From positions 71,364,001-71,428,000 of the forward strand of contig NC_072895.1 of assembly GCF_027943255.1 (NCBI RefSeq): 64,000 nucleotides of DNA. Reading direction: 5' to 3'. Source of the DNA: Anastrepha obliqua (Eukaryota > Arthropoda > Insecta > Diptera > Tephritidae). Below the pieces are notes generated by a model that was not told where the DNA came from, did not search any database, and saw nothing but the letters and a program-made list of their open reading frames with translations. Made by a program: the position numbers and the translations under genes. Shown here piece by piece: positions 34,622 to 46,351 of the stretch (its first letter is position 1; the number at the start of each line of letters is the position of its first letter).

Positions 34622-35865
34622 TTATGCAACGGCGCTCTGAACAAGTACTAATGTGAAAAAATGTTAAAAACAATTTATTTCATTATCATTGACTTAGAGT
34701 TTAATAAAATAAAATACAAATATTTATAAAAATAGAGAATAAATATAAATGTATATACGCATTACACTTTTTCTAATGCCCTTTTCATTTTCCAACCATT
34801 TTCAGCCACTGTAACTTCTCTTTGAGATCTCACTTGTTCCACTAAGCCAACCCGCTTCAAATGTATGCCAATCTACGATGCCTGGTTGCGTCCACCAGAG
34901 TGCCTATCAACATATTCATTTAAAATCACGTAACTACACAAAAATATACCGAGTTACGTATACAAAAAATTTTGTAGCGCGACTTCCACAATTGCTAAAA
35001 TAAAAAAACCTATCGCGCTTTGGATGCCTATACTTATATGTGCAGTAGCGAACAAATAAGTGGCAACAGAACTTGTGAAAAAAATTATTATATTTTAATT
35101 TAAAGCCTTAAGAAGTAGTCTTCTGAATGAAGTTTTTACTAATATATTTTATCTAAAATCCGAAATATTTTCTCAAAATAGGGTAAAGAAGGCCAGCATA
35201 GCTTTCTACTTCTGCAAATCTACTTATTTGTTCGGGCAAAAATGGGAACTCAAGCCACAGGTCGTTCTTTGGATGCAAGCCAGTGCTTGACTTCTATGCT
35301 GACTGCACTGCTATGACAGTTTTCGGACTGAACTGCTAGTGTTCATTGGACAAGGCAAATAGGTACAGCAGCAACAATAGCCGCACCAGCAGTTGCAACT
35401 GCTACTGATCATACTTTTTAAGTTCCTAAGTCAATACTTTTAAGTACATTTATATTTATTGTACTTTTAGAATTAAGCAATTTTTGTCAAGGCTAGAAAT
35501 AAAAATTATAATTTTAATAAATTATTTAAATTCCAGCAGTGAACAAGTGCAGTTTTATTGAAAATCAGTTATACTTGAATCATTTATGAAACTAAATAAA
35601 TTCACCAGTGGACCATAGGTACAACAACAACTTGCACAACGTAGTGGTTCTGTCAATTTCAACGTGAGGATACCTGGCTTGGTTTGGTAAGCTTTTCGAA
35701 AAGGCTTTAATAGCAATAAACTGGAGAGGGGGGCAAAAAACTACGTGCCTTGGCATCACCGGCGCATATAAAACTTGTCCCAATGCCCCTTTAATTTGTT
35801 TGCTCTTACTTTCTATCGACTTTCATGTTATTTCCATCGCTGCGCAAAGTGCAATCAGGTTAAAG
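34622..35865. other. No gene seen
   Basis: AT-rich; short frames without domains. Confidence 0.4.
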
Positions 35866-35869
35866 GAGG

Positions 35870-36400
35870 TTGGCCTCTGGAGGCAAGCCCTCAATCGAAT
35901 GGCAGAATTTTCTCTAAATCAGCCAATTTATATACTTCCTTAAAATTGCCGAATACTGTTTTTCAGACAGATGTATTTGCGATGTTGCAGGCAGGCAGAA
36001 TACTAGGGAACGCGGGAGCGAGGGAGATATTAAGATAAAGATGGAGCTCCATTTCTTCGTGTGCTATTTCTAAAACCCTTTGGCCCCAGTACAGTAGGCG
36101 CATGACGCAGCCAGTTTTGGGGACTTCTCGCCATTCAATTTAAACACTCTTAGCTGTGTTAATCGATCATTGGACGATCGGTACACACGCAGAAAAGCTA
36201 GATTTTTTAATCATTTAATCCCTATTGCAGAAGTTATGGGGACCTTTCATAGAAAGAGACTGTTGCTCACTTTCTCTGTAAATGTACGAGTTGGCAGCTA
36301 GATGATTAAGGTCACTGGGTGCTACTTTCTTCGATAGCCTGGGGCAGTGCTCCAACCATCAACTTGTTTCGTTACATCAACAGCTCTGACTGGCTGTAGA
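35870..36400 (+). mobile_element. Non-LTR remnant: RNase H scrap and C-terminal zinc finger
   Basis: Plus-strand frames give TVFQTDVFAMLQAGRILG (start of an RNase H domain, 35960-36010), then after a gap IGTHAEKLDF, FNPYCRSYGDLS and KETVAHFLCKC (36190-36280), and finally SLGQCSNH / INLFRYINSSDWL. The C-x2-C...H-x4-C type finger, here with one Cys changed to Tyr, followed by LxRFIxxSGWL, is the C-terminus of R1/Jockey-type elements. Frames shift three or more times. Confidence 0.6.
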
Positions 36401-37160
36401 TACCTGCCCGTAAGAGGTCTCATAATGGTATCATATCGGCGCTTTAATGCTTCTTTGGGAGTGTTAGTTTGACCATGTTTCTACTTACCACTATATTTTA
36501 AAGTGTCAAAGGAATTGAATGGTATCCCTAATCGAACTGAAGAATAAAAAAATTTTATCAAATTTTATAGTGTAACCCAATTATGTACTGTATAAAACGT
36601 ACGAGAGACTAACAAGTTGTGTCGAATCAACTAGTCAGTTGTTCAGATACAGGGTTGCCAGATGGCAACTGAAAGCCTTCGTTGCTAGCGCTGCGTTATC
36701 TTTTTGTTTAATTAACAAATTCTATTGTTATTTAAGCTTTAAAAAATAAAATAAACAAATAAATAAATACAATTAGCAATAAGAGCATAATAAAGAGATA
36801 CGTTGGTGGGTGAGATCAGTATGTAACTATTAGAGAACATAAAAAGCAATGCAATGAAGATTTGCATACAGCAACTATCTACCGATTTTCATAAAATCGT
36901 GTTCAGTGCACAAAAAATATCGCAAACCAGTCTCATTCCGGTTTTTCTTGAGGAAGTATCTTAAATGATTTATTTATTTGCCCTGTTGCTGATGAAACTA
37001 AAACTAATGTGTATAGGGAAGCACTTGAATAAATGTGTATATGTAAGTACTTTAAAATAAGTATCGAAAATGCATTGTTCGTAATTATTTTACTTGTATT
37101 AAACGAACTTTATTTTATACGCAAGCGAAACCGCGGGCTCTACCTACTTTTGTATACAGA
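36401..37160. other. No gene seen
   Basis: AT-rich, with a short palindrome ttgccagatggcaa near 36655. No element boundary found. Confidence 0.4.
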
Positions 37161-37284
37161 TATAAAGGGTGATTTTTTAAGAGCTATAGGAAAGTTTAAA
37201 AAAAAACACGTAAAATTCAGAAAAATTCATGAAATTTTTATTTAAATCGATAGTACAGTCCATATAATTTACTGTTTGAAGATT

Positions 37285-38076
37285 TTTATTTATTTATTTA
37301 TTTATTGAAAAGAGTAATAATTATAAATAACTATTCCACTTAAAGGTAAGAAAAAAAGGAAGAAGCACTGGCTGCTAAGGCCTTCGGCTATTGTTTTAAA
37401 TGGTTAATACTATATATCAAGACGAGAAAATGAAATAATTATATTATACTAGGTTTATTATACGCTAGATTCGAGATAAAAATATATTACAATATATCTA
37501 CACTGGAGAAGATGAAGATAGTACAATAGAAGGTATGTGGAGTTAACCACTACTATACACAACAGATAACTTAGAAGCCTATGAAGTTAAATTTTTAATT
37601 TACAGCAAGAAACGAATTGGTTTATGATACTAATATTATAGTCCGTTGTCTGCTTCAGAAGTTCAGATGGTTTGATATTTCTAAACACCGATGATCTAAT
37701 ATTCTGGATTCCTGAACATATATCCATGAAGTGCGATACGGTGAATTCGCCAAATCCACAAAACGGGCACGGGGGTTTCGGCAAACCATTTAGCAAATAC
37801 GAGTGGGTTGAAATTGTATGGCCAATTCTCAGACGAACAACGGTCTTAATATTCCGGCATGAAGAATTTGATGGGTATTGGTTTTTCGATCTCGAGAGAT
37901 TGAAGGATTTGTAGTGATGTTGGTACTGGTTCCATTTGTTCAGGAAACTTTCATGATTGGTACGCCTTACCAACTTTTTTATATCTTCTGGATTAGTGTA
38001 TTCGAACATGTACAATGGCTCTTTGGTTGCCTCCTTAGCTCTACTATCGGCCTGTTCATTACCTTTGATGCCACTG
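37285..38076 (-). mobile_element. 5'-truncated non-LTR retrotransposon nested in the DD41D element
   Basis: Flanked by the exact 8-bp duplication tgaagatt (37277-37284 and 38077-38084). The minus-strand 3' end carries an AAAT-repeat tail (37285-37310). A 142-codon frame (38015-37587) gives VRLRIGHTISTHSYLLNGLP, CPFCGFGEFTVSHFMDICSG, the C-terminal RNase H tail and cysteine finger of I/Jockey-type elements, apparently undamaged as far as it goes. Direction, tail and duplication all fit target-primed reverse transcription into the mariner's 3' untranslated region. Confidence 0.85.
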
Positions 38077-38099
38077 TGAAGATTATTTGAGGCAAATGT

Positions 38100-39179
38100 T
38101 GACCGCGACTACGCTTCAAATGGTCCATCCCCTTAGTCTAATTTTGGCATACTCTTTCCAATGTTCCGGCCAGTATCTCACATATAAATGCTTTAATGTT
38201 GTCTTCCAATGCGTTAGTTGAAGCAGGCTTGTCTGAATAGACATGAGCTTTAACATAGCCCCACAAAAAATAATCTAAAGGCGTTATATCGCACGATCTG
38301 GGTGGCCAATTGACAGGCCCCGAACCTGAAATAAAATGTTCACCGAACTCGCCTCTCAACAAGCCCATTGTAACGCGTGCTGTGTGGCATTTGGCACCGT
38401 CTTGCTGAAACCACATGTCATGCAAGTCAAGCTCTTGCATTTTGGGCAAAAAAGCAAAAAAAGTTGGATATCATTTCACGGTAGCGCTCACCATTCACAG
38501 TTACGTTACGATTCGCAGCATCTTTGAAGAAGTACGCTCCAATGATACCTCCACCCCATAAACCGCACCAAACTGTGACCTTTTCTGGATAAATTGGTAG
38601 CTCTTGCATTTCTTCTGGCTGATCTTCACTGCAAAATCGACAATTCTGCTTATTTACGTACCCATTGATCCAAAAATGAGCTTCGTCGCTGAACACAATT
38701 TTTCGATAAAAAAGTGGATCCTCGGCCAACTTTCCAAGAGCCCATTCATCAAAAATTCTGCGTTGCGGTAGGTCGTTCGGCTTCAATTCTTACACCAGCT
38801 GTATTTTGAAAGGATTCACACCTAAATCCTTTCGCAAAATTTTCCACGTTGTTGAGTAACAGAGGCCCAATTGCTGCGAACGGCGACGAATCGATAATTG
38901 ATGGTCACCATTAGCACTGGCCGACACAGCTGCGATATTTTCTTCAGTTCGCACTCTACGTACGCGTGTTGGTGGTTTGATGTCCAATAACGAAAATTTG
39001 GTTCTAAATTTAGTCACAATAGCTCGAATAGCCGCTTCAGTGGGTCGATTGAACTGACCATAAAATGGAAGAAACGCGCGATAAACTTTCTTAACAGAAC
39101 ACGCATTTTTATAATAAAATTCAATGACTCGGAAGCGTTGTTCGTTTGTAAGACGATTCACGGTTAAATTATAGACCAA
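38100..39179 (-). pseudogene. DD41D transposase, second copy
   Basis: N-terminal frame (39179-38790): LTNEQRFRVIEFYYKNACSV and RRSQQLGLCYSTTWKILRKD, ending at TAA (38792-38790). The same frame resumes at once as ELKPNDLPQRRIFDEWALGK and includes KIVFSDEAHFWINGYVNKQN with the first catalytic Asp. A slip in an A-run near 38448-38462 shifts the frame to MWFQQDGAKCHTARVT (second Asp) and RSCDITPLDYFLWGYV (third, 41 residues on). A further stop (VCQN-stop-TKGMDHLKRS) lies near 38138. It is less than 50% identical by eye to the 29-kb protein, so two distinct DD41D lineages are present. Confidence 0.9.
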
Positions 39180-39276
39180 ACTGAAGATGTTTGACAGTGA
39201 AATAAAAAACGAAACGTGTGTCAGCTGTTTAAACCAACTGTTTAAAAAGATAATCGCTAAAAAATCACCCTTTATA

Positions 39277-41779
39277 TATTAAAATTCAAATATATTTTAA
39301 GTTAAATAAAAATAATAATGAATTAAAAGTTGGGTCCCGATATGTTACATTTTAAAGTCTGAGATTTTCTTATTTAAGAATTTTCTGCACGATGGGAGCA
39401 ATAAAAACTATTTAAATACTCGCACAATTTTAATTTATTGTTCAGTTCACCATTGGCTCTGGACGGACCTACTAAACATTTTTTTCGAAATAAGTCTTCG
39501 ATTTTTCGCAAAAAATTAATGAAAAATGGTCTCTTTGCACTGTTCAAAATTTCAAAACGCGCTATTCTGACAACAGTTTATTTTCCTTTTGCGTGATAAC
39601 TACACTCAAACAAATATATAAATATTTTTGTTATTTTTTTATTTTTAAATTATTTTTTAGGGGGACGTTTGTTAAACAACCAAAAATCAATCAACTTGTG
39701 TTAAAATTAGTTTCTTAGGTATGACAATTTGCAAGAAGTTATGAATAAAATAGTTAGTTCAACGTTAGACTTAATTAGCCGCGTCAAAATAACAGTTAAC
39801 CGCAATAACAAAATAGCGAACGCGTGACTTTTTTTGCTTATATTGAGCTTTAGGGGTCCTTCCATGTGTCAAAAATTGAGAAGCTGCAAGTGTGCAAGTT
39901 ACTTGAATTATATTACATTATTATGCAGTTACTTGATAATTAATGGTATTGAACATCTTCAGACTTAGCCTTATGTTCATATCCCTTACTCCGAAGATAT
40001 TGGCACGCCCGTTCCGGCTCTGCTCTGTCGCACAATGGCAAAGTAGAAATCTATCCATTTGTTTTGCCGTTTGTAATAAAAATGTGTTTTGATACCTTTT
40101 TTCTTTTCTTTCTTTTGGGTCTCTAAAAATTCTTTTTAAAAGTTATTTGTAGTATTAAAGTGTTAGATTCCATTTTGACTTATTCGGAAGCAAACTATAA
40201 ACTGTTTCATCTCAAAGGTATGCCAATTATGTTCCCACCACTGTGTACATTCTTTTACATGTAAAACCATAGCAAATCATATCTTTTGGTTTGCAATATT
40301 TATGCTCTCGCTCAATGTATGCGTTTGTTATTAGAGTGAATTCTCATCCGTATGTGGTTACGTGTATGGGAGCAGTGCCTGAAGCCTGAGTCTTACTCTC
40401 TTCACAGCACATTTATTACTGAGCGTCGATATGCAATCGCGAATGGGTGTGTGTGTGTGTGTATGCACGTGATAATGAAGAGTGGAAAGCATTCTATTTA
40501 TTATTAATACTGCAATACTACCGCTGTGTTGAAGGGTTCTGCATCAAAACTCTCTCTCTCCACATCTAAGTACAAAAATCTGTTCGAATATGTGTGTACA
40601 TATGGAGGTGATAATCCTTTCCACTTTAACGGCCCAGCACAGTATTGCCAGCCGGTACAACTCTTGAAAACATAGCTGGTTTTAGTTTTTGTGTCTCTTT
40701 CGTTATATATATATTTTCTTTTTATTATTTTGTATTTTTTTAAGTGTTACATATTTTACGTTATACTGACTTTACAAGTGTACATTCACCAGAGTTGTTA
40801 ATTAAAAATATAAATAAATATTAAATGAAAAGCAGCCTTATATTCTGAATTTCATATAAAATATAAAAAATGGAACTTATACTCGCATTTACATGCATAT
40901 CTATGCATGTAGCTACATACACGCACACACAGCATGCCACAGATTAGTGGTAAATACATATACATAAATACATATATTTTATATACCATAACTGTTGCAG
41001 CGCAAAGATATGTACTTGGGACACCTCTAACACGCTTTTTGCACTTTGTGGTGCACTTAGCGTATACTCAATTTTCCATTTGAGTAATTAAACAGCACAT
41101 GTCAGAACTAGAAAGTTTCTTGAACTTAGAAAAATTGCGGAAATCGTATAGAATGATATATCTCGTTAGCGTTCAAGAGGAAGAGAGGAAGGAAATCAAA
41201 GATTTCCAGCGGTTAGCCTAAGTTACATAAAGTGTTCCCCTGACGAATATTAGCTATTCTGCAAATGAACTAAATTTTGTGTTGAAAAAACCGATTATGA
41301 AATGGCACAAGCAGCCAAGATCTGAAACTTTGTGCTTAACAACTGAAATAGCTACAAATAAACGTGCAGATGAACTATCAGAAGCATTCATATACAACAT
41401 AACAGACGCCACCAGCTTAGCAAGAGTTTTAGAGCACTTACTTTACGATTGCATACTTTTAGGCTACATTTATTCATATGGCAAAAAAAGTTAAGCTTAA
41501 AGCTTAAGTAACCTAGTAGGAAATACAAAGTACACATCGCCGTGATTTATAAACATTTTTACTCAAAAGAAATGGCGTATGTTTGAGAACTAAACCAGTT
41601 ATACAAACATATATATACATACATATATGTATGTAAATATTGAGATAAATTGAGTAAAATAGATTTTAACCTTTTTAACCTGGCCTGCTGACTCAGCCCA
41701 CTATTTAATAAAAACAGTAATGGCAATAATAGCAATCTTAATGCCAGCCATTTCATCTTATGCAGTGACAAGAGTAGCG
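39277..41779. other. No gene seen; GT and CATA microsatellites
   Basis: A GT run lies at 40448-40462 and CATA/TATA runs at 40900-40985 and 41605-41635. The 71-codon frame at 41279-41494 has no domain. Confidence 0.45.
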
Positions 41780-41902
41780 TAAAAGAATGAGCTTGTGAGT
41801 GACTACCATTTGATTGTGCCGGCTTCGAAATCCCCTATGGACATGACACACCAAATGACGGAAGAGGGACTTTCTGTTGGTAGTCGCCCTTCGGCAGGTA
41901 TT
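41780..41902 (+). mobile_element. Diverged tRNA-derived SINE head, copy 4
   Basis: gtgagtgactaccatttgat and gccggcttcgaaatcc align with the tRNA-like head of the SINEs at 10.6 and 53.3 kb. After a variable middle, actttctgttggtagtcgcc and cttcggcagg align with the start of the SINE body. The copy stops there. It is more divergent than the others and may be a separate subfamily. Confidence 0.5.
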
Positions 41903-42305
41903 ACTGTATGCATATTTTTCGTATATATGAACCCATAAATTTTTTATAAATGTGAAATTGAACTCAAAACAAGATAGGTATATCCGTAATTCCGGGTTGC
42001 TGAGTTCAAATCTGTAAATGGCTATTTTCCCATTCAATGATCAAAACTGTTTACACTAAAAGTAGTTTTTTATCCACTTTTTTCAGCTGGTTTCTAGTCC
42101 ATAGATACTTTTCCATCCAATGATCAAAAAATTTTAGATTAAAAAGATTAATAATTAGATTTAATCAAAATAAAAGAGATTTCATGTTAGTCCCTCTAAG
42201 TTCTTCGATTTTATCTACTTTTATTATTATTATTACGGTATATACCTATGAAGTGAGACTTTTTTTTCAATTTCAAACGTTTATTAACAAAACATGGTTA
42301 CAAAT

Positions 42306-42955
42306 TTAATCTTCAAAATAATAGCCATCGCTAGCGACACATTTTTCCCATCTCTCAGGCAATTTGTGGATACCGCGCGAAAAAAATTGGCCGTCTTTGG
42401 CCGCAAACCAATCATCGAGCCATTTTTTGGCTTCTTCGTGGGAAGCGCTGCTCGGAAAGTGCGTGGCACATCGATGCAAACAAATGATAATCGGAAGGCG
42501 CCAAGTCTGGTGAGTAAGCCGCATGCACCAGCGGTACCCAATTGTATGTATCCACCAATTTCCGGGTCGCTCTTCTTCGATGTGGCGGTGCATTGTCACA
42601 TTTTCAGTTCATGCGGCACCCATCTTCTGACCTTAAAAATCATGCCCATGTCTTTCAAACGTTTGGGAATGGTTTTTTGGGTCACTCCCAACTGATCTGC
42701 CATCATTTCTTGCGTTTGACCATCATCTTCATCCAACAATGCTTGCAATTCGACGTCCTCAAACTTTTTCGGTGGCCGGCCACGGTCCTCGTTCTCCACG
42801 CTAAAATCACCACTTCGGAATTTTTCAAACCACCTGAAGCACAGTGCTCTATTTAGAGCATGTCCACCATAAGCTTCTACAAGCATTTGATGAGCTTGAT
42901 AACAGAAAATCAACGATGACCGCAAATCGCAGTTTGAAAGCACGAAATTCGACAT
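42306..42955 (-). pseudogene. mariner transposase (mauritiana/Mos1-like), catalytic core deleted
   Basis: The N-terminal frame gives MSNFVLSNCDLRSSLIFCYQ, LNRALCFRWFEKFRSGDFSV and ELQALLDEDDGQTQEMMADQ, ending RRWVPHELK. About 350 bp are then missing, including the first and second catalytic Asp. The remnant continues in another frame with VHAAYSPDLAPSDYHLFASM (third Asp) and, after one more shift, KKWLDDWFAAKDGQFFSRGI and LPERWEKCVASDGYYFED. The last motif is the C-terminus of the mauritiana subfamily. Confidence 0.9.
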
Positions 42956-43020
42956 TGTTAAGAGCGACAAAAATGCATTGTTGTATGAAACGTAACAAAC
43001 AATGAGTTGAATATTGTTGA

Positions 43021-43430
43021 TACACCGTTAAGATCTACACGGACGGATCCAAAATGGACACCGGTGTATGATCAGGGTTATTTTGCGAAGAGCTTTCTAT
43101 CTCGTGCAAGGAGATTAGGCGTTTACACGCATGATTTCTGTCGTAGCTGCAAAAATGAGGAGGAATTGGAAACAATTCAACACCTTTTTTGCACATGCCC
43201 GGCTCTAGCCAGAAGCAGGAACCGATTTTCAAAATCCTACTTCTTAACGAATATAGATAATCTATACATTTTAGGTATCAACAACCTTTTTCGCTTTGTC
43301 AAAAGTTCAGGATGGTTCAATATGGAGAGGGAAATGTAGCCCAGCCCCGCAGCTCACAACGGACCCATTTCGTGGTCTAAGTGGCATCGTTGTCTCTATG
43401 TGCTGTGCGGCTGCCAAACGTAACCTAACC
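43021..43430 (+). mobile_element. 5'-truncated non-LTR fragment inside the mariner
   Basis: Exact 9-bp duplication tattgttga at 43012-43020 and 43431-43439. The coding part (43007-43339) gives RARRLGVYTHDFCRSCKNEE and ETIQHLFCTCPALARSRNRF, the C-terminal cysteine finger (CRSC...H-x4-C) of R1/Jockey-type elements, then NNLFRFVKSSGWF and a stop. The 3' end is GTAACCTAACC with no poly(A). It lies in the host mariner's 5' untranslated region on the opposite strand. Confidence 0.85.
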
Positions 43431-43569
43431 TATTGTTGACAGATGACAGACAAAAAAACTGACATTTGGGAAGGTTTAAAAATATTCCTAGCGACATCTA
43501 TGGACTAATAGCTGAAAGTCTCATTTCATAGGTATATGCTGGTATTATTATTCATATATATTTTATTGA

Positions 43570-44400
43570 GTTTTTTCCCTCCTCTGGTAAATTATGTTTC
43601 CCCAGGTATATAACAGTGCTAGACACTATCCCAACAGATGTTTGGCAGTTTCATTTTTTCCCTTACAGTATAGGCAAGTTCTTTTGGAGTATATTCTATA
43701 ATATAATTCTAAAATTATTCTTATTTAATTCTATACAATCTTCAAATCGGTTAAGGTTAAGGCTTTCATTGAATTTAATTGCTATAATTGTCCCAGTGAG
43801 TACTTCTTTGCCTTTCTTCTACTTCCCGAATGAGTCAAATTACCATTTCCTAACCCAAAAAATAGCTCCAAGCGCATAAATGGGGCGGCCGCTCTTTTCC
43901 TGTCTATTTTTTTTCCATTTCCTTTCCTGTAATCCCTATGTGAACTTAAACCCATAGAATACGTACCTGGTTTTCCTGGCTGCTGCCTGGGATATTCAGC
44001 TTGTCAAGACATTCTAACCCCAGTTTTGATGTAACACAGATAAAGTTAAGAGCTTTTATTACGGCCTGTATATCAGTAAAGACAGCTATGCTTTTTTTGT
44101 TATACTGGCGTTCAAGGTTAAAGTGATCGCATCTTTCTATTGAATAGACTTTCGCTTAAAACAGATTTCTATCTTTGTATATTTTCTCGGTCCGCAGACA
44201 CCTGCCCCTGCACATTCGGCTGTGAGGGATCCGCCCGTGTCCCAGTGATCATGTATATCTTGTTGGCTTTATATCACTCTTCCCAAGTATTTTTATTGCC
44301 CACTTCCTTCTTGAAATGTTTGACAAAAGTGAATATCGGTAGCATTATGTCCCATGGCATCCCAAGCGTTGGCTCAGCAAGAATATCAATAAGTTTTTTA
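43570..44400 (-). mobile_element. Non-LTR remnant: RNase H domain and C-terminal finger
   Basis: Minus-strand blocks in order: MPWDIMLPIFTFVKHFKKEV and GNKNTWEE (near 44370-44290); GGSLTAECAGAGVCGPR (first RNase H motif, with the usual TDGS Asp lost); SIAVFTDIQAVIKALNFICV (second motif); QVRILWV-stop-VHIGITGKEME (the WVPGHxGIxGNE motif with stop); then RTCLYCKGKNETAKHLLG near 43690-43640, the terminal cysteine finger. Several frames and stops. It lies just outside the mariner at 42.2-43.5 kb. Confidence 0.65.
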
Positions 44401-45118
44401 TATTTAAAAAAAAATTTATTTGTTTTTACTTATAGTGTTTTTTTTTTTGTCCTTTATAATATTTGTCTCTCAATTCTGAGCAAATTCTCATATTCTCCAC
44501 AAATTCGTAAAATCGTTCACCTGTAAAATTTGGGGGGCAATAACCAAAGTGTGAATCCCAGATATATTCTCTTTGAGCTACCTATGAGCTTTTTACATAT
44601 AATATCTTTTAATGTCAACACAAACACTTTTACACATTTTTAACATTTAACTATGTCTCAAGTAATTTATTCACGAATATTTGGGCCATTCACAATACCT
44701 TAGAATAAAAGAATCTTAAGTCAGAGCTCGATTTATGATCCATACAATTGACTTTTACACAAACGTAAAGAAGTAATAACTTAAAAAAAAAATTAAATGA
44801 AAAAAACTTGGAAAACTAAAGCTTTCTTCTGACATTTTCAGAGCACACAAGGCTTTGCTAAGACTCCTATAAGAGAGGTGAAAAAATCGACAAATAAATA
44901 ATAACAATAATTTTATTTGTTGTTTTAGTGTTAAAAAGGTCTTGGGGTTATAAATAAATATTCGAAAATTTTTCGTTTAAGTAAAAAATCAATTAAGTGA
45001 AAACTTTACATTTTTTGTACGAAAATTAGATACAGATTCGAAATCAACCACCTAAACAATAATAGAATTATGTCCGGAACACAACTTGTTTTGTGTGTAA
45101 ATTAAAACTAATTTGTTC
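44401..45118. other. No gene seen
   Basis: AT-rich with T-runs; no domain-bearing frame. Confidence 0.4.
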
Positions 45119-45120
45119 TA

Positions 45121-46349
45121 TCAGGTCAGTCCATAAGTTTGTGCGTATTTTACCCATAATTTCACGATTTTTGCATACAAAAAATTATTCGCGGAATATA
45201 ACGGATCTATTTATATTTTCTTTGATATATTGTGCATACAACAAGTGATTTTAATCGCTGATAGAATACGCGTTGTTAAAAAATAAAATGGAATCTTCGA
45301 ACCCGCATAAGAGGCATATTTTGTATTTTTTTTTATAAAAGTGGTAAAAATGCAACAACTGCTGCTGTTCACGGAGAGGAACCGTGAGTGTAAGGACTGC
45401 GCAAAAGTGGTTTTCAAAATTCCGAAGTGGTAACTGCGGGGTGGAGGATGCCCCGCGCGCTGGTCGTCCTGAAGTCTTTAACTCCGACGCCTTACTTGAA
45501 CTCGTAGAAGTTGAGCCAAATTTGACAGTCGATATGATAGCTTAGAGGTTAAATTCATCGCACCGAACAATTCACAGGTATCTGGTTCAGTTGGAAAAGT
45601 TTCAAAGCTGGGGAAATGGGTTCAGCATAGACTTTCCGTCGCCAACCTTCAGCAGAGAGTGAATATGTGTTCTCAGCTGCTGCAACGGCTTGAAAATGAA
45701 AGGTTTTTGAACTGTATCGTTACTGGTGATGAAAACTGGGTACTTTACAATAATCCTGTTCGCAAACGCCAATGGTTAGATAAAGATGAAACACCAGAAC
45801 CGACCCCTAGAGATGACCTTCACCCCAAGAGGATTCGCCTGTCTATTTGGTGGGATATGGCCGGTATTGTTTATTATGAACTTCTGGAACCAAACCAGAC
45901 GATAACTGCTGATTATTATTCCCATCATCTATCAAACCTGAAGGAGGTACTTAAAAAAATCGACCGTCTTTAGTGAATAGACGCAACGTTTTGTTTCAAC
46001 ACAACAACGCAAGACCTCATACCGCAAGGCAAACATTAGGCAAGCTGAACGAGCTCGGATGGGAGCTAGTGCCACATCCACCATACTCTCCGGATATTGC
46101 ACCTTGTAACTATCACCTTTTCCGTGAATTTCAATCTTATATGAGTAACAAGAACTACTCCTCAAAAGAAGCTATAAAAAGGCATATTGAAGCGTATTTT
46201 GGCTCCAAGCACACACATTTTTTGAGCAGGGAATTAAAAATTTGCCTAATGAAGGAAAATATATTATTTATTAATAAATACTTTAAACATATTTTTTTAT
46301 TAATTTTAAAACCACCTTTAAAAAACGCACGAACTTAAGGACTGACCGA
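45121..46349 (+). mobile_element. mariner element
   Basis: Inverted ends: left tcaggtcagtccataagttt plus gtgcgt, right read inward tcggtcagtccttaagttcg plus tgcgt, i.e. about 25 bp with one gap and two mismatches. TA lies at 45119-45120 and 46350-46351. Length 1229 bp. Confidence 0.9.
45288..46290 (+). pseudogene. mariner transposase with two catalytic Asp changed to Asn
   Basis: Starts MESSNPHKRHILYFF and breaks at once in a T-run. The frame resumes as VSVRTAQKWFSKFRSGNCGV and EDAPRAGRPEVFNSDALLEL, with a TAG after TVDMIA. The catalytic region reads TGDENWVLYNN (first Asp kept). The second motif is FQHNNARPHT where mariners have HDN, and the third is PDIAPCNYHLF where they have APSDYH. So the second and third Asp are both Asn, with the 34-residue spacing preserved. 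A frameshift lies near 45971. Each Asp-to-Asn change needs one G-to-A transition on the coding strand. Confidence 0.85.
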
Positions 46350-46351
46350 TA

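Larger units (their letters stand above)
37163..39274 (-). mobile_element. DD41D mariner-like element containing a non-LTR insertion
   Basis: Inverted ends taaagggtgattttttaa (37163 inward) and taaagggtgattttttag (39274 inward), with TA outside each. Without the 792-bp insertion and one 8-bp duplication the element is about 1.3 kb, the normal length. Confidence 0.9.
42243..43534 (-). mobile_element. Mos1-like mariner with nested non-LTR fragment
   Basis: Inverted ends tacctatgaagtgagacttt (42243 inward) and tacctatgaaatgagacttt (43534 inward), TA outside both. The element is 1292 bp only because a 410-bp insertion makes up for a large coding deletion. Confidence 0.9.
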
